Assembly: GCF_932294415.1 (NCBI RefSeq)
Contig: NC_065536.1
Span: 52,774,354 to 52,838,353, forward strand
Direction: 5' to 3'
DNA from: Quercus robur
Lineage: Eukaryota > Streptophyta > Magnoliopsida > Fagales > Fagaceae
DNA: 64,000 nt
The notes below the pieces were generated by a model. It made no database searches and was not told the DNA's origin. It saw nothing but the letters and a program-made list of their open reading frames with translations. The position numbers and the translations under genes are program-made. Below are positions 46,340 to 59,288 of this stretch, in pieces; position 1 is the stretch's first letter, and the number at the start of each line of letters is the position of its first letter.

Positions 46340-48808
46340 CTGGGGCCTCGGGGCCCTTGCTGGCAGGATCAGTCTTGGTAAGCAGAGGAAGAGTGGCCAG
46401 GACAATCTCCATCTTTTTAGGAGCTTCTTTCCCTGCAAGGGGGGTCTTGGGTGATAGTTAGAGGCTTCATGGTATCAGGGGCTATGACCTTGGTCTGCTC
46501 GCCCTCCTTAGAGGGGTTGTTAGAAGAGGTAGGAACATTGGCTACGCTGTTCTTACCCACTTCTGCCACCTCGGACGTGGTACCAGCCCCTGAACCAGAA
46601 GGTACAGATGCTCGGATGGCAGGGGGGTAGTATACACTCTCTGCCTTCCTAAGTACGGATGAAGCCTCAACCTTAGCTTGGTTAAGAGCTTCATACCACA
46701 CCTGGGAGCAGTAGTTCCTACATGCCCCCTTGACCTCAGCCCTGAAGGCCTCCTCGGTCTCTGCCACGCCTACATCGTATCCCTCTTGCTCAACCTGGTC
46801 CCAGTCCCTCTCCGCTCGTTCCTTAGCCTTCTCGGCCTCTTTCAGCTTCTTCTTGAGGGCAGTGATTTGAGATTTGGAGGCGGCCAATTGATCCTCTACG
46901 TTGCGAAGGAGAACCCTTTAGCCCTCAGCCTGTCTTTCAGCACCGTCAAGGGCAGCTGTGGCATTTTTTCTCTCCCTCTCCTCCTCAAGCAGTTTATTCT
47001 TCAGCTCTTGGATACTCTTCTCGGCCACATTGAAGGCCTTTATAGTGGCGTTGTGCCTTCCTTCCTCCTCTTTCATCTACCGGTGGCAGTAGTTGGTTAT
47101 CTCCTCCACCCGGAAGGAGGCTTGAACAGCTTGCCGAGGAAAGAGATAGATTAGAAAAAGAAGAAGAGGAAAGCAGTAAAAAGAAAAAAGAAAAAAAGGG
47201 CTAAGTGGAATACATACCATGGCCAGATACCTCTTTAACCTGAGGAAGACCTCGTGCCTCCTCATAGATAGGAGCTCGGCCATATCCTTGGAGAGCAACA
47301 GGGCCTGCTTCACCGCATCGGCCACATAGCCGGCCGTCCCTCCTTAGAAGCCCCTAATGGAGGCACTAGCTAGCAGTGGGGCCCCATCCAACATTGGGTT
47401 GAGGGTCTAGGCTGAAGGAGCAACCTAAGGATCGCTCCTCTTCTCAGCGCCCCTTTGCCCCACTTTGGGTTGCTTGGCTGCTCTTTGGGCCTCGTCCACT
47501 TGGGTGGGGTGGGTTTTTCCAACGTTCATGACCTTCTTGCATTTTGCTCCATTTTCCTTTTTAGATCGATAGGTTTAAGTCAGAGGGGCAGGGCAGGTGG
47601 GGGAGAGGGGGGTGTGGTAGGCTTAGTCTGGGCTGCCTTCCTAGGCGTGTCCCTTCCCGGTTGGGACTCTATCAGGTCTAGCAGGTTGGACCTTAGCTTA
47701 CGTTGAATCCCCATCTTGTCAAGTATCGGTATGAATGGGTGGCTGAGGTCAAAAGATGGATGGCCGAGGTCAGGAGTTAAAGTTTCTGGGGACAAAGCTT
47801 GGTTGAAGACTTCAAACTCATCCTCGGAATCAGATACCTCAACTACTTCTTCCTCTTCTGTGTTGGTGAGGTGAGAAGAAGTGGCCACTCCAGTTGTCTG
47901 TTGTGGTGGTGAGGCTACCTTTGGTATGCCCTCGGGTATTGGCTTGGTGGCGAGCATACATTAAGGAACGGGACCAGCAATGAGAAAGCCTAGGGTTGCA
48001 ACACTGATCCGTTGTAGCCGAGGATCCCTAGCCTTGATGACACACTTTGGCGCCAAGAAACTCTTGGAGATTAGGACGTAGTCCAGGATCATATGGGCCA
48101 CCCTCGATTGACCATCAGTGTGAACAAACACTTTAGCCTTCAATATCTTGTCCAAACTAGGCTAGTTCATAAAACTGAAGTTGGGCATAGCGGCGTTTTT
48201 ATCTGCAAAACCATGGAGAAAAACAGAAAAGTATTGTTAGCAAAAAATAGAACTAATCAAAGGAAAATTTATATACAATTATTCAAACCTAGACCTAAGA
48301 CCCCACTTGGTTTCCCTTCTCTCGTCGAGCAGGGGAGGCCATCGTACCACTCCCCTGATACAATCAGGAAGTCTTTGTTTAGGCCTTTATTGGAATCAAG
48401 GAGGCATTGGATAAGCCTCACCTCAGGGTACCTAGAGTTGAGGTAGTACCCCTGCCTCGTTAAATGGTGGAGGTTGTAAACCCAATTGACATCATGGTGT
48501 GTGAGGTTTAAGCTCATCCTCTTGTTAAGGACATCTATACAACCTAAGATCCTGAACATGTTGGGTGCACACTCGGTGGGAACTAACCTATGGCCCCTAA
48601 GGTAGTCCTTGGTAATAGTACCCATAAGGATTGTCGTCCCTCTTTCTATGATGGCAATCATCGGGATTACTACCTCTCCCTCTTGCTTGTCTTCGTGCCA
48701 TTGCCCCTCTTTACAATACCTAATGCCTACTCCTAAAGGGATTCTATACTGAGCCCTAAAATTCTCTATTCCCTCCTCGAAGTCTACCAAACTCTTAAAT
48801 CTACCCAT
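46340..48808 (-). pseudogene. Antisense ORF region of the gypsy element
   Basis: Coding-like sequence runs opposite to gag-pol. It starts at the ATG at 48808 (MGRFKSLVDFEEGIENF) with about 170 open codons, including GIRYCKEGQWHE and LNLTHHDVNWVYNLHHLT. A probable intron follows, with acceptor TTTTGCAG before 48202. Then come segments with KILKAKVFVHTDGQSRVAHM, an acidic EEEEVVEVSDSEDEFEV stretch and a proline tail. Near 47330-46420 is a coiled-coil-like part rich in Lys, Glu and Ala (ALKKKLKEAEKAKERAERDW). Stops interrupt it in several places. Tat-lineage elements are known to carry antisense genes here; the protein's function is unknown. Confidence 0.65.
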
Positions 48809-49341
48809 TTTTGGAAAACTAAAAAGATTGAGAGGAGAAAATGGAGCCAAGGAGAAGAAAAGTATAGAGAAAAGAAAAATATATGGAAAGACAAAGTGTA
48901 AAGATTCATGAAGACTTATAGAAAAAAGAAAAACTCTCCTCGGATAAGCTCTTGGTATTTTTAAGGGCACAAGTGAGTTGGGAAAGTTGCAGGTTCAATG
49001 TATGAGCTCTAGGACGAAGTGATGCTAACATGAGAAGACTGATTGATTTGTGCAGTATTTATATCAAAGGGATAGCCACAAGCGGGAAAATTCCCGCTCT
49101 GTTTTTAGCGAGATCCTTAGTTGTTGGATTCGTATCACACCATAGAACGTTGGGGATAAGGAGTTGTAAAAATTTAATGAAGGCGTGTCTCACATGCCGA
49201 AGCGTCATGAGCGTGTCTTGGGCAGTTAAAAAGGCATCTATACAGGCAGAGGTGATGTATGATGAGCACGAATTAACTGAGTTGACATCGAGATCCTCCT
49301 TTCTTCCTGAGGAGCTAGAGAGAAGAATCTCGAGGGGCTAT

Positions 49342-50156
49342 TGTAGGGATATTGGGCCCAGGGGCTCACTATCTATGTATACATTGGGCTTGGGGCCCAA
49401 ATTTGAGGACGTGAAATTGTCCGAGGAGGAGTAAACATTGTCAGGGGAGTTCGTGTTAGTAATTGGAGAAGTCAGTTTTGGTTATAGGGGCCCAAGAGGG
49501 TAGGCTGAGGATGAATACCTCCTTGGCTAATCAAAGCTGAAGTTAGGAGAGTCGGTTTGCCATCCAGGGGAGCACTCCAAGAAAGTTCTGTTGATACAGA
49601 TAAGCATTACAGGAACGCAGGATAGGGAGAAATCCTAAAATATCTAAGGAGAAAGCTGCTACTACCGCATTGAATGCTCTGCAGTTAACTTTTTGGCTAT
49701 ATTAATGTGGAGAAGACCCCTGAACAGTGCTGCATTGGTTACCCCAACGCATAAAGGGCTTGAGAGGGTGTCTGATGGGACAAGCCCTCAAGTAGAAGCT
49801 TGGATGGTTAACAAGTGGAGGGCCAAGATCGTCTAAAGAGAACTATATAATCGTAGAGACCTTTCATGAAAGGAGAGGGAGAAATCTAGAGAGAAACACT
49901 ATAGCAATCAGTAAATGAACTTGTAATCAAACTTAAGAGAAATATGCAACTGATCTCCTCGGACCGTGCCGAGGATGATTTGCTTTAGTTTTAATCAATC
50001 TATCTTTCTGTTCTTGTTATTTGAATCTACTTTATTTGTCATTTAACTCATTTTAGTCTAGTTTTTTAACCCACTCTCTACAAATTCATTATTTTGAGCT
50101 TTTTGGGCCTGAGTCCATCTATTTTTTGGGCTAGGAACTCAAATCTGGTCCTTACA
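49342..50156 (+). repeat. 3' LTR of the gypsy element
   Basis: 815 bp, TGTAGGGATATTGG to GGTCCTTACA. Differences from the 5' LTR are mostly transitions, with a few short indels. Confidence 0.88.
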
Positions 50157-50306
50157 CCTAGAATTTGTACATTAATTATTTATATTAAATGAACTTATAT
50201 GATTCTTTTTACAAAATTTATGTAAGAAATAATTTTTTGTTGATATAATAGTAATAAATTTAGAATATGACATTCTTCCTTATTTTTAGTTACTTTGACA
50301 CTACAC

Positions 50307-50423
50307 TCTTGGCGTGATAGTCACTCTACAAGTACTGTGGGGGGTACATGCCGGGTTCAAGTGTTCGGAAGGTAGTTTTACACACATATACACTTAGATT
50401 AAATTAGAGCAGAATTTCTATCT

Positions 50424-50465
<42 letters not shown>
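50307..50465 (+). mobile_element. SINE-like element, family 3
   Basis: A-box-like TGGCGTGATAGTC near 50310 and B-box-like GGGTTCAAGTG near 50353 are spaced as in a tRNA head. The 3' end runs into (TA)n. Flanks ACTTTGACACTACAC (50292-50306) and ACTTTGACTACAC (50466-50478) look like a target duplication with a 2-bp indel. Confidence 0.6.
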
Positions 50466-50466
<1 letters not shown>

Positions 50467-50478
50467 CTTTGACTACAC

Positions 50479-50540
50479 AATTGACACAAAAACCATAAAA
50501 AATTAAATATTTGTAAATTCACTAAAAATAATCATATGTA

Positions 50541-50598
<58 letters not shown>

Positions 50599-51090
50599 AA
50601 CTAACATTGTAGTATTTATTCTATGTAATTAGAAGAATTACTAATAGAATAAATATGTTTATTTCATTATATTAATTATTTTAAGCCTAATGAAATCTTA
50701 ATATCATTTTTCTAAGACTTATATGAGAGACAATTGATTTTTTTAATTTCTTTTTAGTCAAAAACAATTTATTTGAAATATGCTATTCTTACTCAAATTT
50801 AGTTGTTTTTACAACAATTGAACCAATTTTCAATAAAAAGGTAAACTAAAAATTAAATTTAGTAACACACCATCAAGAATGTTAAAAAAAAAAAAAAAAG
50901 AAGAAAAGAAGAAGAAGGATATTTGCATTTTTTTTGGTAGGCATGAAATATGCATATCTATATTAGCAACTATATCATGCAATTTTCAATTTGTAAACAC
51001 ATATATATAGTATGATCAAATCACTATACTAATTTTAGTGCTTTTCTATTTTGTCTATAAAATAACTAAAGATTGCAATTTTTTACAAGG
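50479..51090. other. Intergenic, microsatellites
   Basis: (TA)n(TG)n compound repeat at about 50541-50597 and a poly(A) run near 50885. No gene seen. Confidence 0.5.
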
Positions 51091-51101
51091 AAAATTATTG
51101 A

Positions 51102-51211
51102 TATATATATATATATATATATTGATAGTTCGGGGTGGGGATTTAAACCTTGGATGTCTTTTTTGGAAGCATTATAAGGTGTCAATCAGTTAAGTTACAA
51201 GATTTTTGGCA
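51102..51211 (-). mobile_element. SINE-like element, truncated or diverged
   Basis: On the - strand: CCAAAAATCTTGTAACTTAA (A-box-like) then GGTTTAAATCC (B-box-like), ending in (TA)n. Direct repeats AAAATTATTGA (51091-51101) and AAAATCATTGA (51212-51222) flank it, with one mismatch. The head resembles SINE family 2 at 24922. Confidence 0.6.
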
Positions 51212-51414
51212 AAAATCATTGAAATATTGGAGAAAGCTAATAATAAGTTGCATCGCAATTTGTGCCGAAACTCAGCTAGTATTTTTTAAATTGTGTTAAT
51301 AGAACCATTGATGTGTTCAAATACATGAATGATCAACAACTTTAATAGATATAAGAGCTAATGTTACAACAAAAAAGAAGAAAAAGAGAAAATTGTGAAA
51401 AGAAAAACTACCCT

Positions 51415-51964
51415 TGATAGAAGAAGAACAAATCTTGATAAAGCTAATGAAGAAGACAAGGATGACAACGGCTAATCTCCAACGGTAAAGAGATAAAACG
51501 ATGCCGTTTGTTTTAATGACAAACGACGTCGTTTTGAGCCTCAATGGTCTGAGTTATAAGTCATGATGACAAACGATGCCATTTGTACTTAAGAGCAACG
51601 ACGCCGTTTCTGCCTTCATTGAAGTCTGGGGTTTGATCTTGAAATCCTCTGTTCTTCTTCTCTACATAGCTCAGTCCGTATAGTTAAGATTTACATATTA
51701 CTTGACAGCTGTACCATACTCAAAATATCTGATTAGAGGTTGTTATAGGTTTGTTAGATTTTCTGTTATAGCAGAACCTTCTAGAAGGTTCTAGTTTTTA
51801 GTCTAAGCTATTCACTATAAAAAGAATCTCAGTGTATTGTATTACTATTGAGCTTGAAATACAATTCAGTTTTTTTACTACTCTTAATTCTCTCTTTCTC
51901 TCTCGTTCTTCACACAGTTACAAATCCGCCATTGTTGTAACCCGCTTAAGCTCAAAATTTCACA
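51415..51964 (+). repeat. 5' LTR of the copia element
   Basis: Begins TGATAGAAGAAGAAC, ends AAAATTTCACA. It contains four near-palindromic AAACGRYGYCGTTT-type boxes at 51496, 51521, 51571 and 51596, a TATA box (CTATAAAAAG near 51815) and a CT-rich tract near the end. Confidence 0.92.
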
Positions 51965-51981
51965 TGGTATTAGAGCCAATC

Positions 51982-54900
51982 ATGACTTCCACCACAGACA
52001 CTGCTCAGACTTCTCATACTACTACAACACACACGGCTACTCAACCACACTCAACACCATCACCTTTACTTCTTCTCTCTAACATGTCCAACCTAATGTC
52101 AATCAAATTGGACTACACCGACTATATTCCATGGAAGCATCAACTCATCACAATATTGGAAGCTTATTCCCTAATTGAACACATTAATGGTTCAATCACT
52201 CAGCCTTGTCAATTCCTTCTTGATACTCAAGGGAATTTGACTACTAGTGTCAATCTAGACTTTCTAACCTGGAGAATCAAAGATAAAGCTCTGCTTTCTT
52301 TGATCAACTCAACCTTGACTCCATAAGTCTTCTCACTTGTTGTTGGAATCACAACTTCAAGGGAAGTTTGGAATACTTTGGAGTAGAGATTTACTTCAAC
52401 TTTGAGAGCTAATATCTTGAATCTGAAACTTGAACTTCAGATTCTCAAGAAAGGAAATGATACTGTGAACAATTTCCTACAGAAAATCAAAGTTGCTCGA
52501 GACAAACTTCTTGCTGTTGGAGTAATTGTGGATAATGAAGAACTACTATGCATTGTTCTTCGTGGATTACCAAAGGAATTTGCACATTTCTGTTCTGCAA
52601 TTCGTACTAGAAGTGATCCAATCACATATGAGCAACTCTCAATCATGTTACAAAGTGAAGAGCAAGCCATGGCTGAGAACTCTGAAATTTTCTCTCATTC
52701 TTTGGCTATGTTTGCATCTAACAACAAAACCTCTGGACATCCACAGTCTCACACTCAAGGTGGATTCAATAGAGGTAGAGGCAGAAACAATTTTAGTCGA
52801 GGAAGAGGTAGTGGAAGGAATGGACAGCAGTATCATAATCAGTTTCATCAGAATTTTTCACCTCAGTATCATAATCAGTCTCATCAGAATCAGAATTTTC
52901 AAAATTTTTCACCTCAAGTCTATTCTAATCAGACTTCATCATCTTCATCCTCTGTTGGTGGTCAAACTTATAAGGGAGATAGACCTACATGTCAGATTTG
53001 TGTCAAATTAGGTCATCAAGCTCTTGATTGTTATCACAGGATGAATTTTGCCTATCAAGGTAAACATCCTCCCACCAAGCAAGCAGATATGGCATCTGCC
53101 TCAAACGCAGCCATTACCTCCAATCAGGATCCTTGGCTAGCAGATTCAGGCACTTCGGATCATCTCACAGCCAATCTCAATAACCTGTCCATTCAATCCC
53201 AATATAAAGATCCTAAACAAATCACTGTTGGTAATGGACAAACTCTTCCTATCAACCATATAGGTAATGCTTCTCTTCACACCAAATACCATAAATTTCT
53301 TCTTCAAAATGTTCTTCATGTTCCAAGAATAGCCATGAATCTTCTTTCTATTCACAAATTCTGTTTGCATAACAATTGCTCATGTCACTTTGATGCTAAT
53401 GAACTAAAAATCTAGGATATTCCTACGGGGAGACTCCTTTACAGGGGCTTGAGTGAAAATGGTGTTTATCCCATCTATACAAAGCTCTTCTCCAAGCCTT
53501 CTAGTTCTGTTTTCACTCCACCACAACAAAAGGTTTCTACAGCCCACACATCATCACAGCCACCTAACTCTTCAGTTTTTCATGTACATAGATCTCATAA
53601 GTGGTTGCTTTGGCACCACAGACTAGGTCATCCTAGTGATGCTGTTCTTAATTCAACTATCTCTTCTATTGATAGTTTTGTTGATTTTTCCAAATCTGAT
53701 ATTGTATCTCATTGTAAACATTGCCTTAGTGGAAAGATGCATCAACTTTCCTTTAATAAATCAGATTTTCATTCTACCAATCCTCTTGAGTTGATACACA
53801 GTGATGTATGGGGTCTTGCACTAATCTCTTCTGTCAATGATTTTAGATACTATCTTGTTCTTATTGATGATTTTACCAAATTTCCTTGGATTTATCTCTT
53901 GAAATATAAATCTGATGTGTTTGACATCTTCAAATACTTCAAAGCTACTGTTGAGAACCAACTGGACTCTAAAATTAAGATTCTTAGAACAGATGGTGGT
54001 GGGGAATTCACTTCTAAAGCTTTTAATCTTTTCTGCTTATCTTATGGCATTATTCATCAACTCTCATGTCCTCACACTCCCTAACAAAATGGCACTGCAG
54101 AAAGGAAGCATAGGCATTTGGTTGAATGTTTTCTTACAATGCTTTCTCATTGCAATTTACCCTTATCCTATTGGTCATATGCTATTTCTACTGCTACACA
54201 TATAATCAATAGACTTCCCACTCCTGTCCTTAACAATAAATCACCTTGGGAATCTCTTTTTCACTCTACGCCTGACATAACACACCTTAGGACTTTTGGT
54301 TGTACTTGCTTTCCTTTATTGAGACCATACAATATCCATAGGTTACAACCACACACTAAACCTTGTATATTTCTTGGATATCCAACCCATTCTAAAGGGT
54401 ATCTCTGTTTAGAACCTTCAAGTCTTTGGGTTTACATTTCAAGACATGTCTTGTTCAATGAAAATGAATTTTTGTCACTCTCTTCACCCTTTTTATCTAC
54501 TGGTCATTCTATAGATACTTTTGCCTCATCCAAACCTCTTATTGCACATTGGTTATCTTTCCACACCTGCTCAATCTGCCTCTTTCATACCTGTCCCATC
54601 TCCTTCACCAGCCCCTAATTCTACAGAATCTTCAGCTTTTCCCACTTCTGTTGAATCCTCTACACCTAGTCCTATCATAGCTGACCCTATTCCTACTGGT
54701 GTAAACACTTCTCCACTTGTTGCTCCTAGTCCTCTATCTCCCATACCTGACCCTATCCCATTTATTACCTCAACATCTACTACCAACACCCATCCTATGA
54801 CCACTAGATCTAAAGTTGGCATTTTTAAGCCCAAAGCCCTTGCTGCAACTGTGTCCAAATCAAAATCTACTGTCAAGGCCACTGTTGACTATACTCTTAC

Positions 54901-56388
54901 TAAACCACCATCCTTCAAGATTGCTGCTCAATACCCTCAGTGGTGCTCAGCTATGGATGAGGAATTTGATGCCCTTAAGAGGCAAAACACCTAGTCTTTG
55001 GTTCCTGCTTCCCCTTCTCAGAATGTAGTTGGTTGTAAATGGGTGTTCAAATTAAAACACAACAGTGATGGCAGCATTAGTAGGTACAAGGCCAGATTGG
55101 TGGCTAAGGGCTTTCACCAACAGTATGGTGTTGATTTTGAGGAAACTTTCAACCCTGTCATTAAGCCACCCACTGTGAGGATCATCCTTTCTCTTGCTGT
55201 TCAATTCAATTGGCCATTAAGGCAATTGGATGTAAGGAATGCCTTTCTTCATGGTTTTCTAAGAGAGAAGGTCTATACGGTTCAGCCCCCTAGCTATGTT
55301 GATCCAGCTTTTTCAAATCATGTTTGCAGATTGTGGAAGTCACTCTATGGTCTTAAGCAAGCCCTTGGGGCTTGGTTTGACAGATTCTCTACTCAGCTTT
55401 TGCACATGGGATTTGAGGCTTCCATGGCAGACTCTTCCTTGTTCATCCTTAGGCAAGGGAAGGTCTTGGTCTACCTCTTGGTCTATGTTGATGATATTGT
55501 TCTTACTGGCAATCATCTTGACTTCTTGACCTCTCTAATCAAGCAACTCAGTCAAGCTTTTGAGCTCAAGGACCTTGGTCCTCTTCACTACTTTCTTGGA
55601 CTTTATATCACTAGAACTTCCAAAGGATTGTTCTTAAGTCAGACCAAGTATGCTCGATCTCCTTGTGCTCCTACTCTCAGATTGGTCCCTTATGAAGGTT
55701 CTATACTTCCGAATCCCCATGAGTATAGAAGCATGGTTGGTTCCCTTCATTACTTGACATTTACTAGGCCTGACTTGAGTTTTGCTGTGCATCAAGTGTG
55801 TCAATTCATGAACACTCCTACCGATGCTCATCTGGTTGCTGCTAAGCGCATTCTGAGGTACATTAATGGCACCTCCAATTTTGGGATCTTTCTTCAACCT
55901 GGTCCTCTTTCTATATCAGCTTTTTCTGACTCAGATTGGGCTGGGGACCCTTTTGATAGGCGTTCCACTACTGGGTTTCTAGTTTACCTTGGTTACAATC
56001 CCATTACCTGGAGTGCTAAGAAACAAGACATAGTGTCACGATCTTCCACTGAATCCGAATATAGAGCTCTTGCAACCACTGCTGCTGAACTTTGTTGGCT
56101 TCAACAAATTCTCAAGGATCTTGGCATCTTTCTTGCTTTTCCTCCCAAACTCTGGTGTGATAATATCTCTGCTCTTGCCATTGCCTCCAATCCTGTGTTT
56201 CATGCTCGTACAAAGCATGTGGAGGTGGATTACCATTTTGTTCGTGAGAAGGTACTTCGTCGAGACCTTGAAGTAAGTTTATTTCCACGGATGATCAGTT
56301 GGCAGATATTTTCACCAAGAGTCTTTCTACTTCTCGCTTTCATTTTCTTCGCTCCAAAATCATGGTCTCTGTTGAGCCTATGGTTTTG
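51982..56388 (+). pseudogene. Copia gag-pol polyprotein, disrupted
   Basis: Starts at the ATG at 51982 just after the primer site; the ATG at 51832 lies in the LTR. Domains in order: gag with a copia N-terminal segment (LDYTDYIPWKHQL) and a zinc knuckle CQICVKLGHQALDC near 52992; protease WLADSGTSDH near 53134; integrase with HHRLGH, CKHCLSGK, SDVWG and RTDGGGEF; RT with YVDD near 55483; RNase H with SDSDWAG and [12 protein letters not shown]. In-frame stops occur at about 52324, 52386, 53413, 54082 and 54992. Frameshifts occur near 54545 and near 56275. The RT-RNase H linker seems shortened in frame around 55650. RT-RNase H alone is open for about 460 codons. It cannot make a complete polyprotein. 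Confidence 0.93.
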
Positions 56389-56396
56389 AGGGGGGA

Positions 56397-56951
56397 TGAT
56401 AGAAGAAGAACAGATCTTGATAAAGCTAATGAAGAAGACAGGGATGACAATGGCTAATCTCCAACGGTAAAGAGCTAAAACAGCGCCGTTTGTTTTAATG
56501 ACAAACGACATCGTTTTGAGCCTCAATGGTCTGAGTTATAAGTCATGATGACAAACGATGCCGTTTGTACTTAAGAGCAACGACGCCGTTTCTGCCTTCA
56601 TTGAAGTCTGGGGTTTGATCTTGAAATCCTTTGTTCTTCTTCTCTACATAGCTCAGTCCGTATAGTTAAGATTTACATATTTACTTGACAGCTGTACCAT
56701 ACTCAAAATATCTGATTAGAGGTTGTTATAGGTTTGTTAGATTTTCTGTTATAGCAAAACCTTCTAGAAGGTTCTAGTTTTTAGTCTAAGCTATTCACTA
56801 TAAAAAGAATCTCAGTGTATTGTATTACTATTGAGCTTGAAATACAATTCAGTTTTTTTACTACTCTCAATTCTCTCTCTCTCTCTCTCTCGTTCTTCAC
56901 ACTGTTACAAATCCGCCATTGTTGTAATCTGCTCAAGCTCAAAATTTCACA
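56397..56951 (+). repeat. 3' LTR of the copia element
   Basis: 555 bp, TGATAGAAGAAGAAC to AAAATTTCACA. It carries the same four spaced boxes and TATA box as the 5' copy, with a longer CT run near the end. Confidence 0.92.
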
Positions 56952-56956
56952 ACCCT

Positions 56957-59285
56957 TTCAATATTTTAAAGTATTATTGGACTAACTCAAATATTTTGTG
57001 GACTACATTTTAGTAGCTAAATCTTTGAAGTTTTTAATATGATTATATATTGTATAAAAATAAAAATTTCAAATTTGGGGAGGGGGAATGGACCCCAACA
57101 ATGTTTGTAGTTCTACCCTTGGTAGCAACTAAATGCTCCCTGCTCACCTTAATCCCTAACCCTGCCACAAATTTCATGGTTTGTGTTTTGGACTTTTGGT
57201 TCCAGGTTAAATATTGATTATCTTTTTCCTTATTAGGAAAATGATCAAATAATATTACTAAATTACAAGACTCTTGATATATCAATATGGCCAGCATAAA
57301 TTATATGAAGTTTTTGTAGGAGTATTTACCATAGTATAATAATACTAGTGTATCCCATAATGTAATTGGAAAAAGAAACTTGTATGATTGAATGAATTTT
57401 GGATGATATCTAGATTAATTAAGCCATCATTGGATACTCTTGTGCACACTATACATGGAGGTCAAGGAAGCACTTCCTTGTAAGTTGCAACCATATAATA
57501 GCAAACTTTAATCACCAATAAGGCCGACAAAGATACGAAAATAAGGACATTCACATTATAAACACTAAATACTCCTATAAATTAACAGCATAAATTAACC
57601 GACAACCACCTAATCAATGCCCATAACTATGAAGCCAAAGAAATCTTTGCATTAACGGGATTTCTTTGTCCTTTCCCAAATGTTGGATTGTGACAAACGA
57701 GACTGTTTTATATTCCTTCAAACTTATTTTAATCACACTATTTTATATTGATTAAGTACATGGATTTAGCCTCGTAATTGTAGTTTATTAAAGTGTTCTT
57801 TGGTAAATTCTTTTGACTGGTAACAGGGAAAGACCGGTAAATGGTCAAAAAATTAGGCTGGGGGGAAACTGTTCAGCCCACCATGGAAAAGGAAACTGTG
57901 GCATGCGTGCGTTTAGCTATGTGTTCTTTTTAGCTAATCAAGGCCACACGGTTGGCCACTTGGACCAATCTTTATTAAATTTATTATTATTAGTTTGAAA
58001 CCCAATAAAAAAAAGAGAATTTAATTTATGGGATTTATATAACAACACTTTGGAACAACCATTTGTACGGATGCTTGTCTTTTTTTGGGCTGTAATTTTA
58101 TTTTATTCATCACTTTTTGGGTCAGCATACATGATCTTCCACTTCTCCATACCTCTTTGTTTCTTCTTTAAAAAATTGGCATAAGGTTACAAGTTAGCAT
58201 TGCATTTTAATAAACTATTGGATACCAATTTTAAAGGTTTAAAAATCAAAATTAAATATTACACAACTAATCAAGAAATGTACATATAAATGCATGGAAA
58301 ATTCCATACATAAATTAATAAATAAATAAATAAATAATTAACAAATAAATAAATAATTAACAAGTATGGTTTTTATTTAGACTAAAATGCACTCTTATCG
58401 ATTTTATATTTTGGAGTATTTTTATGATAGAAAATGTTTGATTCTAACCACTTATAGAAAGATAACATGTGTTTCATCATGTGTAATATATGATTCATTT
58501 GGTTAGTTGGGTTAAATAAGTTATGTGCAATGTACATGATAAAGACAAATATCATTTTCCTATTAGTGGTCACTAGTCAAAGTTGGAGGCTTCAAATATA
58601 TTTGAAACCAAATTTTATTTTATTTTATTTATTTTTCGGTTTTACGTTTATTTTTTATCACCACTTATGTTTGGTACTGATTTCAATATTTGTTTCATAA
58701 CTATTGCCGTGAATAACATGAACAATAACAGTTAATGCATGCGTGATTGAGATAAGTGCACATTGCCTAGTGCCTACTATACTCACGTGTTCAATGTTGC
58801 CATGTCATATATATATAAAATTATTTTTTTCTTTTCATCTTTGTCTCCCACTTTGCTTTGATTGCTTTACTTTCGCAGTCATGGCTACACTATCAGATGG
58901 CCATGGCCATCATTGCCTGTTGTCGCTTACTACATAAATTAAAGCACATTAACACATCATCACGAGTTCAAAACTCCAATTGACCAAGCCTAATTGCTCA
59001 TCTTGTTAACAAAACCAATTCCAATTCCCCCTGACCAATCACATGCCCTCATAAGTCATACCCCAAACAAGCATCAACTAATTCATACATTGTCATGCAC
59101 ACTTGCGTCCACACGCGCACACAAACATTTATTTTTAGGTGAAAATATTATTTTGGAGTTATTGTCAATTTCGTCCCTACATTTTATGAGTTCATGATAG
59201 AGACCAAATTAATGTAAGTTAAAAATAATAAGGACTAAATTTATTGCTATCAAAATGTAAGAATCAAATTAACAGTACGTAACTC
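56957..59285. other. Intergenic, no gene supported
   Basis: About 2.3 kb of AT-rich sequence. A TAAA-type run lies at about 58316-58360. Short open frames such as 57813-57998 and 58994-59197 have no domain. Confidence 0.45.
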
Positions 59286-59288
59286 TAA

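Larger units (their letters stand above)
38751..50156 (+). mobile_element. Full-length Ty3/gypsy retrotransposon, Tat-like
   Basis: Two LTRs (38751-39573 and 49342-50156) bound an 11.4-kb element. The flanks are CCTAT and CCTAG, a target duplication with one mismatch. The order is gag, protease, RT, RNase H, integrase, then a long 3' region with an 81-bp tandem array and antisense coding sequence. That 3' layout, seen in Grande/Retand elements, is typical of the Tat lineage. The primer site after the left LTR (39574-39591, ATTGTCGTCGTTTGTAGG) looks decayed. The polypurine tract GAGGGGCTAT lies just before the right LTR. The LTRs differ at roughly one base in ten over their first 350 bp, so the copy is old. 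All genes are broken. Confidence 0.9.
51415..56951 (+). mobile_element. Full-length Ty1/copia retrotransposon
   Basis: LTRs at 51415-51964 and 56397-56951, TG...CA, with a perfect 5-bp duplication ACCCT (51410-51414, 56952-56956). The primer-binding site TGGTATTAGAGCC (51965-51977) matches the initiator-Met tRNA type with one change. A polypurine tract GAGGGGGGA precedes the 3' LTR. Gene order is gag, protease, integrase, RT, RNase H, the copia order. The LTRs differ at about 17 positions over 550 bp by eye (about 3%), so insertion is much younger than for the gypsy neighbour. Stops and frameshifts make it non-autonomous. Confidence 0.95.

Noticed and set aside
54571-54882. 103-codon frame antisense to the copia integrase-RT linker
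   Set aside because: Shadow of a Pro/Ser/Thr-rich linker on the sense strand.
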